The position numbers and the translations under genes are program-made. Under the pieces are notes generated by a model. It did not search any database, had not been told where the DNA came from, and was given only the letters and a program-made list of their open reading frames with translations. Shown one piece after another: positions 62,801-64,000 of a DNA stretch of 64,000 nt. Position 1 is the first letter of the stretch, and each line of letters begins with the position of its first letter. The stretch comes from Sipunculus nudus (lineage: Eukaryota > Annelida > Sipuncula > Golfingiida > Sipunculidae): assembly GCA_026874595.1 (NCBI GenBank), contig CM049313.1, forward strand, positions 55,720,159-55,784,158. Reading direction: 5' to 3'.

Positions 62801-62913
62801 AACACAATACTGTTACGTTTACGCATGCTCTCTGCATGGTCAGAACGTATGTACTCGTCAACGATCTGCTTCCATCTTCTCCGACATAACCATCCACGGA
62901 AAAAACTCTGCAC
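226..62913 (-). CDS. RASGRF: RasGRF-type Ras/Rac guanine nucleotide exchange factor, internal 12 exons (partial gene)
   Basis: Twelve exons on the minus strand: 62660-62913, 52141-52220, 34272-34465, 29437-29547, 26520-26637, 23127-23299, 18594-18672, 17818-18029, 13155-13237, 4914-4989, 2429-2643 and 226-422. All 11 introns are GT-AG and each junction keeps codon phase, so the chain gives about 597 uninterrupted codons. Domain order is IQ motif, DH, PH, REM, linker, which is diagnostic of RasGRF1/2 (established family knowledge). These proteins bind calcium/calmodulin through the IQ motif, act on Rac through DH-PH and on Ras through REM-CDC25 at the plasma membrane. The N-terminal PH-coiled-coil exons and the CDC25 exons are not in the window. 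RASGRF1 versus RASGRF2 cannot be decided; invertebrates usually carry a single pre-duplication gene. Confidence 0.95.
423..2428 (-). other. Intron k-l
   Basis: A 2.0-kb intron. It holds a GGTGGCGCCACC-type array (about 650-1675); the rest is AT-rich sequence with no supported gene. A short (TG) run occurs near 2368-2383. Confidence 0.8.
650..1675 (+). repeat. Family-1 palindrome repeat element (tandem core)
   Basis: The head resembles the other family-1 heads (gtagtc...caagcg...gtatcc, then a conserved gaagtgaggcatggattgagtgg). The body has core modules with GGTGGCGCCACC at 792-803 and 1205-1216, and decayed forms near 922, 1056 and 1346. Each module reads: palindrome, a 'gatgtatac-atgcaaaatttcagg' segment, 'gagatatgagtgatttta', and a 'cagacaaacagatgga' segment. 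The tail at 1643-1672 can fold (gtatccac...ttggcggaaac) but is more decayed than the 43723-43753 copy. Confidence 0.8.
2429..2643 (-). CDS. RASGRF: RasGRF exon k: RasGEF N-terminal (REM) domain
   Basis: 215 bp: 71 codons plus two bases. Acceptor tttgtaacag, donor CTAG|gtcagt. It encodes [40 protein letters not shown] and [13 protein letters not shown], then a divergent Ser-rich end ([14 protein letters not shown]). REM stabilises the CDC25 domain and helps bind Ras (family knowledge). The vertebrate block after the KKP motif is different, so the REM core is conserved and its exit is lineage-specific. The acceptor lies inside a copy of the intronic 45-bp tandem repeat (2644-2790). Confidence 0.95.
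2644..3880. repeat. Minisatellite, about 45-bp unit, split by an insertion
   Basis: The unit reads roughly 'atctgttacaaaaaataaatc' followed by 'aatgttggatgtgcagagtgt'. Copies run from 2644 to 2790 and from 3328 to about 3880, becoming more divergent toward 3880. The array stops at the exon k acceptor, so one copy supplies the acceptor ttgtaacag. The gap 2791-3327 is a family-2 element. Confidence 0.85.
2791..3327 (+). mobile_element. Family-2 element, single core, about 537 bp, complete
   Basis: It interrupts the 45-bp minisatellite, so both ends are visible: it starts caagtgacccatgggtcatg and ends cagctgagctaaaa. The head has the perfect 14-bp palindrome TGACCCATGGGTCA (2795-2808). The core has GGTGGCGCCACC (2984-2995). 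A GGAC-rich run lies at about 3254-3277. The tail hairpin 3293-3323 pairs TAGCTCAG with CTGAGCTA and TGAC with GTCA. CGCTCAGCTGA in the head is inverted in the tail. No clear target duplication is visible. Confidence 0.8.
4365..4600 (+). mobile_element. Probable tRNA-derived SINE
   Basis: A tRNA-like head: a degenerate A-box (tagcaaattgagtagaa), then tctgacttgtgtgttacagg, then a B-box-like gagtttgaatcc. The A-to-B spacing fits a pol III promoter. An unrelated body of about 160 bp follows, ending near a T-rich stretch. No target duplication was identified and the end is approximate. It could instead be an eroded tRNA pseudogene. Confidence 0.42.
4914..4989 (-). CDS. RASGRF: RasGRF exon j: lead-in to REM domain
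   Basis: 76 bp: one base plus 25 codons, ending CAG|gtattt in phase 0. It encodes [20 protein letters not shown], then CKVPQ. The motif [18 protein letters not shown] is a RasGRF hallmark just before the REM domain. The first base completes an Arg codon with the AG of exon i. Confidence 0.95.
5351..5684. mobile_element. PIF/Harbinger-like MITE, copy 1 (334 bp)
   Basis: Terminal inverted repeats of about 34 bp: the left end starts GGCCAAAAAAAAATAAAG and continues to GGTTCTCAGGCAC. The right end is its reverse complement, from GTGCCTGAGAACC to TTTACC. It is flanked by TAA on both sides (5348-5350, 5685-5687). A 3-bp TWA duplication and GG-starting inverted repeats are typical of PIF/Harbinger MITEs. 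No coding capacity. Confidence 0.78.
6836..6925 (-). other. Candidate cassette exon (weak)
   Basis: A 90-bp block open in the frame needed between exons i and j: it starts after a gatcacag, has one base, 29 open codons and two bases, and ends at CAG|gtttat. Inclusion would keep the RasGRF phase. Against it: the polypyrimidine tract is poor, the donor is weak, and the peptide matches nothing I know in RasGRF. The main chain works without it. Confidence 0.2.
7170..7616 (+). pseudogene. CR1/L2-like LINE 3' end (reverse transcriptase C-terminus and tail)
   Basis: The open frame from 7172 encodes [20 protein letters not shown], then [15 protein letters not shown] and [11 protein letters not shown]. 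This is the pattern at the C-terminus of CR1/L2-type LINE ORF2 (P-x-YL...RSF...AP.xWNSLP...FK..LK.YL). The 3' end has a ttgcgctgtgagtcc segment, then ggcgctatataaatac and a (TTA)n microsatellite tail. It is 5'-truncated and antisense to the host gene. Upstream 7140-7171 is not recognised. Confidence 0.8.
8273..8317. repeat. 45-bp perfect palindrome
   Basis: Two 22-bp arms (attaagggtattaacatgtg plus gt, and its exact reverse complement) around a single central G at 8295. It can form a cruciform or hairpin. The origin is unknown; it may be a collapsed pair of terminal inverted repeats. Confidence 0.9.
8534..9568. mobile_element. PIF/Harbinger-like MITE, copy 2 (1,035 bp)
   Basis: The left end GGCCAAATAAAATATT...TTCTCAGGCAC is the inverted counterpart of the right end GTGCCTGAGA...TTTTTTGCC. 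It is flanked by TTA on both sides (8531-8533, 9569-9571). The interior (about 8850-9350) is alignable by eye to copy 3 (28066-28782), for example 'taaacatggctgccatc' and 'ctattgtatttctttattaa'. No ORF. Confidence 0.8.
10178..10350. repeat. Minisatellite, about 27-35-bp unit
   Basis: Repeats of 'ggggtccc-tcacataatgtaagt' occur four or five times, with a G homopolymer (about 10286-10304) inserted in one copy. Divergent copies continue to about 10350. Confidence 0.75.
11452..12048. mobile_element. Inverted-repeat (TIR) element, about 597 bp, superfamily unassigned
   Basis: The left arm (11452-11516) starts GGGCCCC and runs through ccaggaataccatt to ggtttcacca. The right arm (11980-12048) is its diverged reverse complement, from tggtgaagccat through ccctggaagcaaaac to gagggccc. 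A target duplication could not be recognised. The arms are diverged by roughly a quarter, so this is an old copy. Confidence 0.55.
13155..13237 (-). CDS. RASGRF: RasGRF exon i: PH-REM connector
   Basis: 83 bp: 27 codons plus two bases (AG). Acceptor ttactttcag, donor CAG|gtaagt. It encodes [20 protein letters not shown], then VTMPQSV. It follows the PH helix and aligns with the C(V/I)(D/E)N-I/L...VTVPQMIK connector of vertebrate RasGRF1/2. Confidence 0.93.
14529..14588 (-). repeat. 3' LTR remnant (60 bp)
   Basis: It matches 16857-16916 with two substitutions. At 14588/14589 it joins pol sequence instead of the remaining 118 bp of LTR. The two partners share the short sequence AAAGCTT at the junction. 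Confidence 0.88.
14566..16821 (-). pseudogene. gag-pol of the gypsy element (Gag, zinc knuckles, protease, reverse transcriptase), broken
   Basis: The frame starts at ATG 16821-16819 and has an in-frame TAG at 16755-16753 (codon 23). It is open over 680 codons from 16713, with TGA at 14673-14671, then 34 more codons to a TGA inside the LTR. In order: Gag capsid-like region; two zinc knuckles ([14 protein letters not shown], irregular spacing; [14 protein letters not shown], canonical CX2CX4HX4C); protease with [11 protein letters not shown]; reverse transcriptase with [15 protein letters not shown] and an active site VSDDIIVFG, where both aspartates are kept but the usual YV is changed; start of the connection to RNase H. 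Same strand as the host gene. Expression as a full Gag-Pol is not possible as it stands. Confidence 0.92.
16857..17034 (-). repeat. 5' LTR (178 bp) of the gypsy element
   Basis: In element orientation it starts TGTGATATCC and ends GAGATATGACA, so the ends are partly inverted (TGTGATATC and GATATGACA). Immediately after it, with a one-base spacer, lies TGGTGACGAGC (16855-16845), a plausible primer-binding site because it starts TGG. I do not assign the tRNA. LTRs this short are usual in some mag-like gypsy lineages. Confidence 0.85.
17818..18029 (-). CDS. RASGRF: RasGRF exon h: PH domain C-terminal part
   Basis: 212 bp: two bases plus 70 codons, ending CAG|gtaggt. A Ser/Pro/Gln-rich loop ([20 protein letters not shown]) comes first. 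[20 protein letters not shown] then begins the last PH strands. [12 protein letters not shown] is the conserved C-terminal PH helix with its invariant Trp. The initial loop is longer than in vertebrate RasGRF, where the equivalent stretch is short. Confidence 0.94.
18030..18593 (-). other. Intron g-h
   Basis: The shortest intron (564 bp). AT-rich unique sequence; no repeat or RNA gene recognised. Confidence 0.8.
18594..18672 (-). CDS. RASGRF: RasGRF exon g: PH domain middle segment
   Basis: 79 bp: 26 codons plus one base. Acceptor atctttcag, donor GAAA|gtaagt. It encodes [20 protein letters not shown] followed by FYFDDE. The [11 protein letters not shown] block aligns with the SLIDCTL(I/L)EEP block of vertebrate RasGRF PH2. 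The acidic/serine tail is a PH loop of variable length. The other two frames contain stops, so the phase is fixed. Confidence 0.92.
18673..23126 (-). other. Intron f-g
   Basis: A 4.5-kb intron. Mostly unique AT-rich sequence with an (AC)n run at about 20999-21024 preceded by a C run, and a 36/39-bp minisatellite (22070-22845). The block 20000-20460 has higher complexity and GC than its surroundings but no gene I can support. Confidence 0.75.
22070..22845. repeat. Minisatellite with 36-bp and 39-bp units
   Basis: About 20 copies of a unit like 'cctctacaccaccagctgta' plus 'acatagccagtcataa'. Central copies (about 22320-22560) are 36 bp; outer copies add CCT and are 39 bp. Both lengths are multiples of three, which keeps several frames open on both strands; this is a consequence of the period, not evidence for a gene. 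Every unit contains the E-box CAGCTG. Confidence 0.9.
23127..23299 (-). CDS. RASGRF: RasGRF exon f: second PH domain, N-terminal strands
   Basis: 173 bp: two bases plus 57 codons. Acceptor cttttatag, donor AAG|gttaga. The first two bases complete a Gly codon. It encodes [20 protein letters not shown], a Ser/Lys-rich loop, then [20 protein letters not shown] and [21 protein letters not shown] is the central PH beta-strand block. The vertebrate proteins have a shorter loop at the [12 protein letters not shown] position. Confidence 0.94.
23404..23946. mobile_element. Fold-back (long inverted repeat) element
   Basis: The left arm 23404-23565 (gtccagaac...gtcaaatcaggctggaagg, tttgtcctggcttaatg...) is the reverse complement of the right arm 23800-23946 (cattaagccaggacaaacc, ttccaatctgatttgac...gttctggac). 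The arms are about 150-160 bp, roughly 80% matched by eye, with a loop of about 230 bp. No coding capacity. Terminal structure and target duplication could not be fixed. Confidence 0.75.
24310..26016 (+). repeat. Family-3 palindrome element, with nested MITE
   Basis: The head at 24313 (gaatatcagcagaagctgac) matches the head of the other family-3 copy at about 47655. Three core modules of roughly 300 bp between 25180 and 25940 contain 'tcaaggtcacccatcttcga', 'gagatatcccgctcacaagg' and palindrome variants near 25378 and 25682. A GGAC-rich run lies at about 25943-25971. The tail hairpin at 25988-26016 pairs TAGCCC with GGGCTA and TCAGCC with GGCTGA, followed by A5. Confidence 0.75.
24372..25031. 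mobile_element. Mutator-like MITE (660 bp) with 9-bp target duplication
   Basis: Terminal inverted repeats of about 40 bp: left GGAACCAGTCGTTTCGTCAC, right the reverse complement with one gap and one mismatch over that part. Each arm contains TTCGTCACC twice. It is flanked by GTTTAGAGG at 24363-24371 and 25032-25040. The second family-3 copy has GTTTATAGG at the same place (47700-47708) without the element, an independent empty site. A 9-bp duplication is typical of Mutator-like elements. No transposase. Confidence 0.85.
26520..26637 (-). CDS. RASGRF: RasGRF exon e: end of DH domain and DH-PH junction
   Basis: 118 bp: 39 codons plus one base. The acceptor has a long polypyrimidine run (T-rich, then cag) and the donor is AAG|gtaatt. 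It encodes [20 protein letters not shown], then [19 protein letters not shown]. This is the last DH helix leading into the PH domain; [16 protein letters not shown] is nearly invariant in RasGRF proteins. Confidence 0.95.
26638..29436 (-). other. Intron d-e
   Basis: A 2.8-kb intron. It holds a G homopolymer (about 26825-26843), a family-2 tail fragment (about 27665-27720), and Harbinger-like MITE copy 3 (28066-28782). The rest is AT-rich and unassigned. Confidence 0.75.
28066..28782. mobile_element. PIF/Harbinger-like MITE, copy 3 (717 bp)
   Basis: The right end GCCTGAGAAACATAAC...TTTTGCC is flanked by TTA (28783-28785); the diverged left end AGCAAAATAATT...TTCACAGG is flanked by TTA (28063-28065). 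The interior is shared with copy 2 over most of its length. No ORF. Confidence 0.7.
29437..29547 (-). CDS. RASGRF: RasGRF exon d: DH domain, IPRY helix
   Basis: 111 bp, exactly 37 codons in phase 0, acceptor atttacag and donor CAA|gtaagt. It encodes [20 protein letters not shown] followed by [17 protein letters not shown]. The PRY-x-LL-ELL pattern is the most conserved DH block (CR3), in the alpha helix that carries GEF activity in Dbl-family proteins. It is highly similar to vertebrate RasGRF at this position. Confidence 0.95.
29548..34271 (-). other. Intron c-d
   Basis: A 4.7-kb intron. The half near exon d (29548-32300) is AT-rich unique sequence; 31130-31720 is of higher complexity. The other half is a multi-core family-2 element (32306-33797) and a degenerate family-2 tail ending near 34245. 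Confidence 0.75.
32306..33797 (+). mobile_element. Family-2 element with four tandem cores, about 1.49 kb
   Basis: Same head as the 2791 copy, with palindrome TGACCCATGGGTCA at 32310-32323, and the same tail end (gtcagctgagctaaaaatga). Instead of one core it has four of about 330 bp: decayed palindromes near 32495 and 32825, exact GGTGGCGCCACC at 33154-33165, and a variant near 33490. Each core repeats 'atgggtaacagagacctaat' and 'tctaggtccag-gttacgatttgtgcc'. A GGACGGAC run lies just before the tail. Confidence 0.8.
34272..34465 (-). CDS. RASGRF: RasGRF exon c: DH domain core
   Basis: 194 bp: two bases plus 64 codons, ending at CAG|gtgagg. It encodes [32 protein letters not shown], a charged segment with LLRRYEE, then [16 protein letters not shown]. 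The last part is the conserved DH block that contacts the GTPase switch regions in Dbl proteins (family knowledge). The acceptor (ctttcttggag) is pyrimidine-poor next to its AG but is the only site that keeps phase with exon b. A repeat tail (34229-34245 region) lies in the intron within about 40 bp of the donor. Confidence 0.94.
35649..35706. repeat. (TA)n microsatellite
   Basis: Uninterrupted TA dinucleotides over about 57 bp. Such tracts are length-variable and prone to assembly error. Confidence 0.97.
36850..36930. repeat. CT/CTGT polypyrimidine tract
   Basis: Runs of tctctgtctctgtctctc on the plus strand. It creates a spurious open frame of Arg/Glu/Asp repeats on the minus strand. Confidence 0.95.
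37309..38460 (+). repeat. Family-1b array with a TGGCCCATGGGCCA head
   Basis: The head has the perfect 14-bp palindrome TGGCCCATGGGCCA at 37316-37329, followed by atgctcagctgaattcaagg. Modules of about 270 bp follow with decayed palindromes near 37641, 37915 and 38207 ('ggtggtgccacc' and shorter). The end shows the family-1 'caagggtctcaaaagagttctctgg' segment and passes directly into family-2-like sequence (38460-38720). Confidence 0.75.
38724..41236 (+). mobile_element. Family-4 element, about 2.5 kb
   Basis: The head is aacaagggtcctatgggtca, then cggcgctcagctg; the tail hairpin at 41206-41236 pairs TAGCTCAG with CTGAGCTA, preceded by a GGACGGACGG run. A module with 'gccatggtcaaa-ttgggcaa', 'ggcccataactt' and 'tgatattaggcagtc' is present twice (about 39890-40440 and 40570-41110). 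No palindrome GGTGGCGCCACC was seen. No ORF of note. Copy 2 is 57125-59022. Confidence 0.65.
39869..39895. repeat. Short hairpin, 12-bp arms
   Basis: TTCAGCTTTTTA, three-base loop AAC, TAAAAAGCTGAA: perfect inverted repeat inside the family-4 element. Confidence 0.85.
41237..41623 (+). repeat. Family-2 core and tail fused to the family-4 tail
   Basis: It starts directly after the family-4 hairpin with tagagagaaaaaaatcg, which is family-2 core sequence, includes a decayed palindrome near 41277, a GGAC-rich run at about 41559-41570 and the tail (41596-41623, cttaaaaa). The family-2 head is absent, so this is either a chimeric element or a headless unit behind another element. Confidence 0.7.
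41790..42260. repeat. Tandem repeat, about 167-bp unit, three diverged copies
   Basis: The segments 'tttgaccaa-tatc-tggtga' and 'ttcatttgaaactttgacc' recur about every 167 bp, each ending in 'aatttgcataataaaa'-like sequence. Confidence 0.65.
42568..43756 (+). mobile_element. Family-1 element, about 1.19 kb, apparently complete
   Basis: It lies inside an unrelated tandem array, so its ends are visible: head agaatacgggtagtcgacaa with hairpin GTAGTCG/CGACTtC-like arms, then tgtatccggc. Three exact palindromes lie at 42992-43003, 43142-43153 and 43420-43431, with variants near 42715, 42865 and 43271. A GGCGGCGG-rich run (43684-43710) precedes the tail hairpin 43723-43753, where GTATCCGC...AAAAC pairs with GTTTT...GGCGGATAC. 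The GTATCC/GGATAC motif is inverted between head and tail. Confidence 0.8.
43951..44136 (+). mobile_element. LINE-like 3' end with (CTATA)n tail
   Basis: A foreign block in the CATTAATG array, starting ggaccacgatggaaacaag and ending tctaaataaactatactatactat. A 5'-truncated fragment with a short tandem tail after an AATAAA-like signal fits non-LTR retrotransposition. No coding sequence is retained, so the clade is not assignable. Confidence 0.5.
44608..44798. repeat. AT microsatellite with a duplicated tail
   Basis: (TA)n tracts broken by taaatatata units. The sequence tatatattgcgttttcttgaa follows the tract twice (about 44657 and 44795), showing a segmental duplication within the array. Confidence 0.93.
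47480..47549. repeat. 35-bp tandem duplication
   Basis: Two copies of gtacttgctgacattttgaa plus 15 bp, differing by one T/C. Recent local duplication. Confidence 0.9.
47650..48750 (+). repeat. Family-3 palindrome element, copy 2 (about 1.1 kb)
   Basis: Head tggaatatcggcagaagctg, then acaaaagccctaggcc. Three modules of about 300 bp contain 'gtcaaggtcac', 'gagatatcccgctcacaagg' and decayed palindromes near 48103 and 48401. A GGACGGACGGAC run at about 48687-48699 is followed by the tail hairpin 48723-48750 (AGCCC...GGGCT). AGCCCT in the head is inverted in the tail. Confidence 0.75.
49003..49740 (+). repeat. Family-5 element containing a family-1 head
   Basis: The head aaggcctacaggcctaatgc has AGGCCT arms facing each other and then gaacctgtgc. 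At about 49199 a family-1 head (agaatacgggaagtcaacaa to gattgagtggcaagg) is embedded, and at about 49290 family-5 body resumes with a palindrome variant (ttggcgccaccaatacc, 49323) and 'gtaaagatagct-cagc-gtttctgatatt'. The tail is absent; minisatellite begins at 49742. Confidence 0.65.
49742..50045. repeat. Minisatellite with ACAGTATCTCA motifs
   Basis: Loose repeats of about 25-30 bp built from 'acatcagacagtatctca' and 'atatctcacaacatgaga'. High divergence between copies. Confidence 0.75.
50050..50660. other. High-complexity intronic block, function unknown
   Basis: Balanced composition, no repeat recognised. On the minus strand 50050-50195 is an open segment ([20 protein letters not shown] and on) that matches no protein I recognise and would break RasGRF phase between exons b and c. 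It may be a regulatory element or a relic; I make no gene call. Confidence 0.3.
52141..52220 (-). CDS. RASGRF: RasGRF exon b: DH domain, second segment
   Basis: A small 80-bp exon in phase 1+26 codons+1. It is flanked by a gtcattgcag acceptor and a G|gtgagg donor. Its first base completes a Ser codon with the AG that ends exon a. It encodes [10 protein letters not shown], then [10 protein letters not shown], the conserved DH segment that precedes the [10 protein letters not shown] helix. It lies between a 10.4-kb and a 17.7-kb intron and is too short for ordinary ORF finding; it was located by searching for the missing DH piece in the right phase. Confidence 0.93.
53490..56418 (-). pseudogene. 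Ty3/gypsy-like gag-pol, frameshifted and truncated
   Basis: In element order: Gag from ATG 56418 ([16 protein letters not shown]...) to a break at about 56020, continuing in another frame to about 55800. A zinc knuckle near 55698-55737 reads [13 protein letters not shown], with the second Cys replaced by Phe. Protease DTGSA is at about 55473-55487. Reverse transcriptase spans 55205-54540, with the catalytic box changed to RIDNIL (second aspartate is Asn) and stops or frame breaks between blocks. Then connection and RNase H ([10 protein letters not shown], 54134-53880) and the integrase zinc-binding start ([20 protein letters not shown]). Coding similarity stops at about 53490, so the integrase core and 3' LTR are missing. 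Inactive. Confidence 0.9.
56452..56622 (-). repeat. Probable 5' LTR (171 bp) of the second gypsy element
   Basis: In element orientation it runs from TGTTATATCTTGATATG to CCACGTCA and carries AATAAA (56514-56509). It is followed by TGGCGACGACAGGATC (56444-56429), a good primer-binding-site candidate, and then the Gag ATG at 56418. No second LTR copy exists here for confirmation, so the ends are inferred from TG/CA, the primer site and the 178-bp LTR of the other element. Confidence 0.6.
57044..57140 (+). repeat. Isolated palindrome head TGGCCCATGGGCCA
   Basis: The 14-bp palindrome at 57049-57062 with the same flank as 37309 (gctgaattcaaggaat, tgaacaatgag). It breaks off at about 57120 where a family-4 head (aacaagggacctatgggtca) begins. 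Confidence 0.75.
57125..59022 (+). mobile_element. Family-4 element, copy 2, about 1.9 kb
   Basis: Head caagggacctatgggtcact, then gctcagctga. One module with 'gccatggtcaaagttgggc', 'ggcccataactt' and 'tgatattaggcagtcctgaa'. A GGAC-rich run (58929-58974) precedes the tail hairpin at 58992-59022 (TAGCTCAG...CTGAGCTA) and an A run. The last 280 bp is nearly identical to 40950-41240. Confidence 0.68.
59126..61606 (+). repeat. Family-5 element with a nested family-1 array
   Basis: Family-5 head at 59132 (aaggcctacaggcctaatgc). A family-1 head follows at about 59313 and then a long family-1 array to about 60680, with exact palindromes at 60015-60026, 60292-60303 and 60441-60452 and variants near 59459, 59608, 59738, 59886 and 60164. 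A C run (60787-60799) lies after it. Family-5 body resumes at about 61085 with an exact palindrome at 61107-61118, a GGACGGCGGACGG run (about 61534-61570) and an end cacaggttcactaaaaa whose CACAGGTT is the inverse of AACCTGTG in the head. Confidence 0.7.
61607..62318 (+). mobile_element. Family-2 cores and tail behind the family-5 end
   Basis: It follows the family-5 end with no gap: aaaatacaggtagtgctacc is the family-2 core start. Three partial cores (palindrome variants near 61613, 61840 and 61959), 'ggtaacagagacctaatttc' near 62120, a GGAC-rich run, and the tail hairpin 62284-62314 with A6. No family-2 head, like the unit at 41237-41623. Confidence 0.72.
62660..62913 (-). CDS. RASGRF: RasGRF exon a: IQ motif and start of DH domain
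   Basis: The exon is 254 bp: 84 codons plus two bases (AG). It begins straight after a ccttttcag acceptor and ends at an AG|gtaag donor. The first codons read [11 protein letters not shown], a match to the IQ consensus (I/V)QxxxRGxxxR that binds calmodulin. The charged segment RRRWK and a HAESMRKRN stretch follow, then the first DH helix ([12 protein letters not shown]) and the RasGRF signature MAASSKKPP. The start is fixed by splicing, not by an ATG. The preceding exon (coiled coil) must end in phase 0 and lies outside the window. Confidence 0.95.
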
Positions 62914-64000
62914 CTGAAAAGGCACACAAAGTCAAATTATACTTACATACTGTGGATGACTTCACTTTCACGAATGCAAGTCCATAAAAAAAGTGGTTAA
63001 ATCTTGAACAAGAGCACCACGAGCATACATAATACACCTGTCATGTCTTGTGACCCCTGACCTCATTATAGGCACAAATTTTGCTTATGAATTTAATTCA
63101 GGTAAGAAACTCTATTGGTAAATATTTATAGTCAGCTTCAAGAAAATCCATCAAATTCATGTTGTCATCACCAAAGTTTGGTGACCCTTGACCTCATAAG
63201 ATATGCAAATATTTTTTTTTAAAGAATCAAACTCAGGCAAGATGTTATATCGGATAATACCTCTGCTGAGTTTCCATTGAATCCCTGGTAAGTTATCACA
63301 GCACCACTTCAAGTTAACAGCCTGATCATGGATGCATGGTGCCCTTACCAAAATATGACCTGCATGTCTAGGACAGGCATATATAAAAAGAAACCTTGTG
63401 AAGGTGACCCCATCAGCACAGCCAAGCAGGCATTTACATGATGACCAAATTTGTTATTAAGAGAGGATGTTGATCATGAAAAGCATCATGTTTTATTAAT
63501 TCTATGGTTAAAGGTCACATGAGCTAAGATTCTGAGAATATATTGACTTCTGGTTGTATTGTTAAATCTTAACACTCATAAAAAAAACATAAATAAATTT
63601 AAGAAATGTTAAACTCACATTTATGTAGTCTGCAACCACAGAATGTTAGAACATATGTAACTTACAGGTAAAGAATTGAAATAAAGGTATCTTTATGAAG
63701 TTGATCCCTTCAAATAAAACACTTCTTATTTGTTCTTTAGACACTTACCCTTATTTTTTTTAATGAATGAAGATACAAAATAAGCAATCTCCTTCACTTT
63801 TAAAGAGATGTCACCTTTAAAGCACTTTTTACATGACAAAACCAATACATTCTGGACCTGTATCCAATGAGAATGAGTGTTCATACATGTTATCCAAAAG
63901 ATAAAAAGTTTTGAAAAACCTGAATGCTTTATACACTGTGCAGCAGGCAGTTTTAAAATTGTCATATTAAAGGCCAAAGCATAATTCTGCAACTGTATCT
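62914..64000 (-). other. Intron upstream of exon a (partial)
   Basis: No RasGRF coiled-coil or PH1 sequence is visible. 63000-63560 has wording like 'gaccccatcagcacagccaa' and 'gtgacccttgacctcataa' repeated in diverged form, which suggests an unclassified old repeat. The rest is AT-rich. Confidence 0.6.

Overview
The window is nuclear DNA from an invertebrate animal, most likely a mollusc or another lophotrochozoan. This rests on large AT-rich introns, GT-AG splicing, Ty3/gypsy-like and LINE fragments, and dense families of short non-autonomous repeats. I cannot name the species.

One host gene runs through almost the whole window on the minus strand: an orthologue of the Ras guanine-nucleotide exchange factor RasGRF1/RasGRF2. 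I identified 12 consecutive internal exons (1,792 coding bases, about 597 codons). All internal junctions have GT donors and AG acceptors, and codon phase is continuous from exon to exon. In transcript order (high to low coordinates) they encode the IQ motif, the DH (Dbl) domain, the second PH domain, the RasGEF N-terminal (REM) domain and the start of the serine/proline-rich linker. The N-terminal PH and coiled-coil part lies beyond position 64000. The catalytic CDC25 domain lies beyond position 1. Introns range from 0.56 kb to 17.7 kb.

The introns are a museum of mobile DNA. There is a short-LTR Ty3/gypsy-like element at 14529-17034, with a 5-bp target duplication and an internal deletion that runs into its 3' LTR. 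A second, truncated gypsy-like element lies at 53490-56622. There are two LINE 3'-end fragments, a probable tRNA-derived SINE, three copies of a PIF/Harbinger-like MITE with TTA/TAA duplications, a 660-bp MITE with 9-bp duplications (Mutator-like), an inverted-repeat element at 11452-12048 and a long fold-back at 23404-23946.

The most striking signal is a set of at least five repeat families whose bodies differ but whose design is similar. Most have a head with a short palindrome or hairpin, one to several tandem core modules (about 270-340 bp) carrying the 12-bp palindrome GGTGGCGCCACC or its CpG-decayed variants, a GGAC-rich run, and a tail hairpin with an adjacent A-rich run. I count 13 exact copies of the palindrome. 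Two elements sit inside unrelated tandem arrays, so their boundaries can be read directly. Both appear to have entered between A/A (T/T) without a clear target duplication. This fits Helentron-type (HINE-like) elements, but that assignment is a hypothesis.
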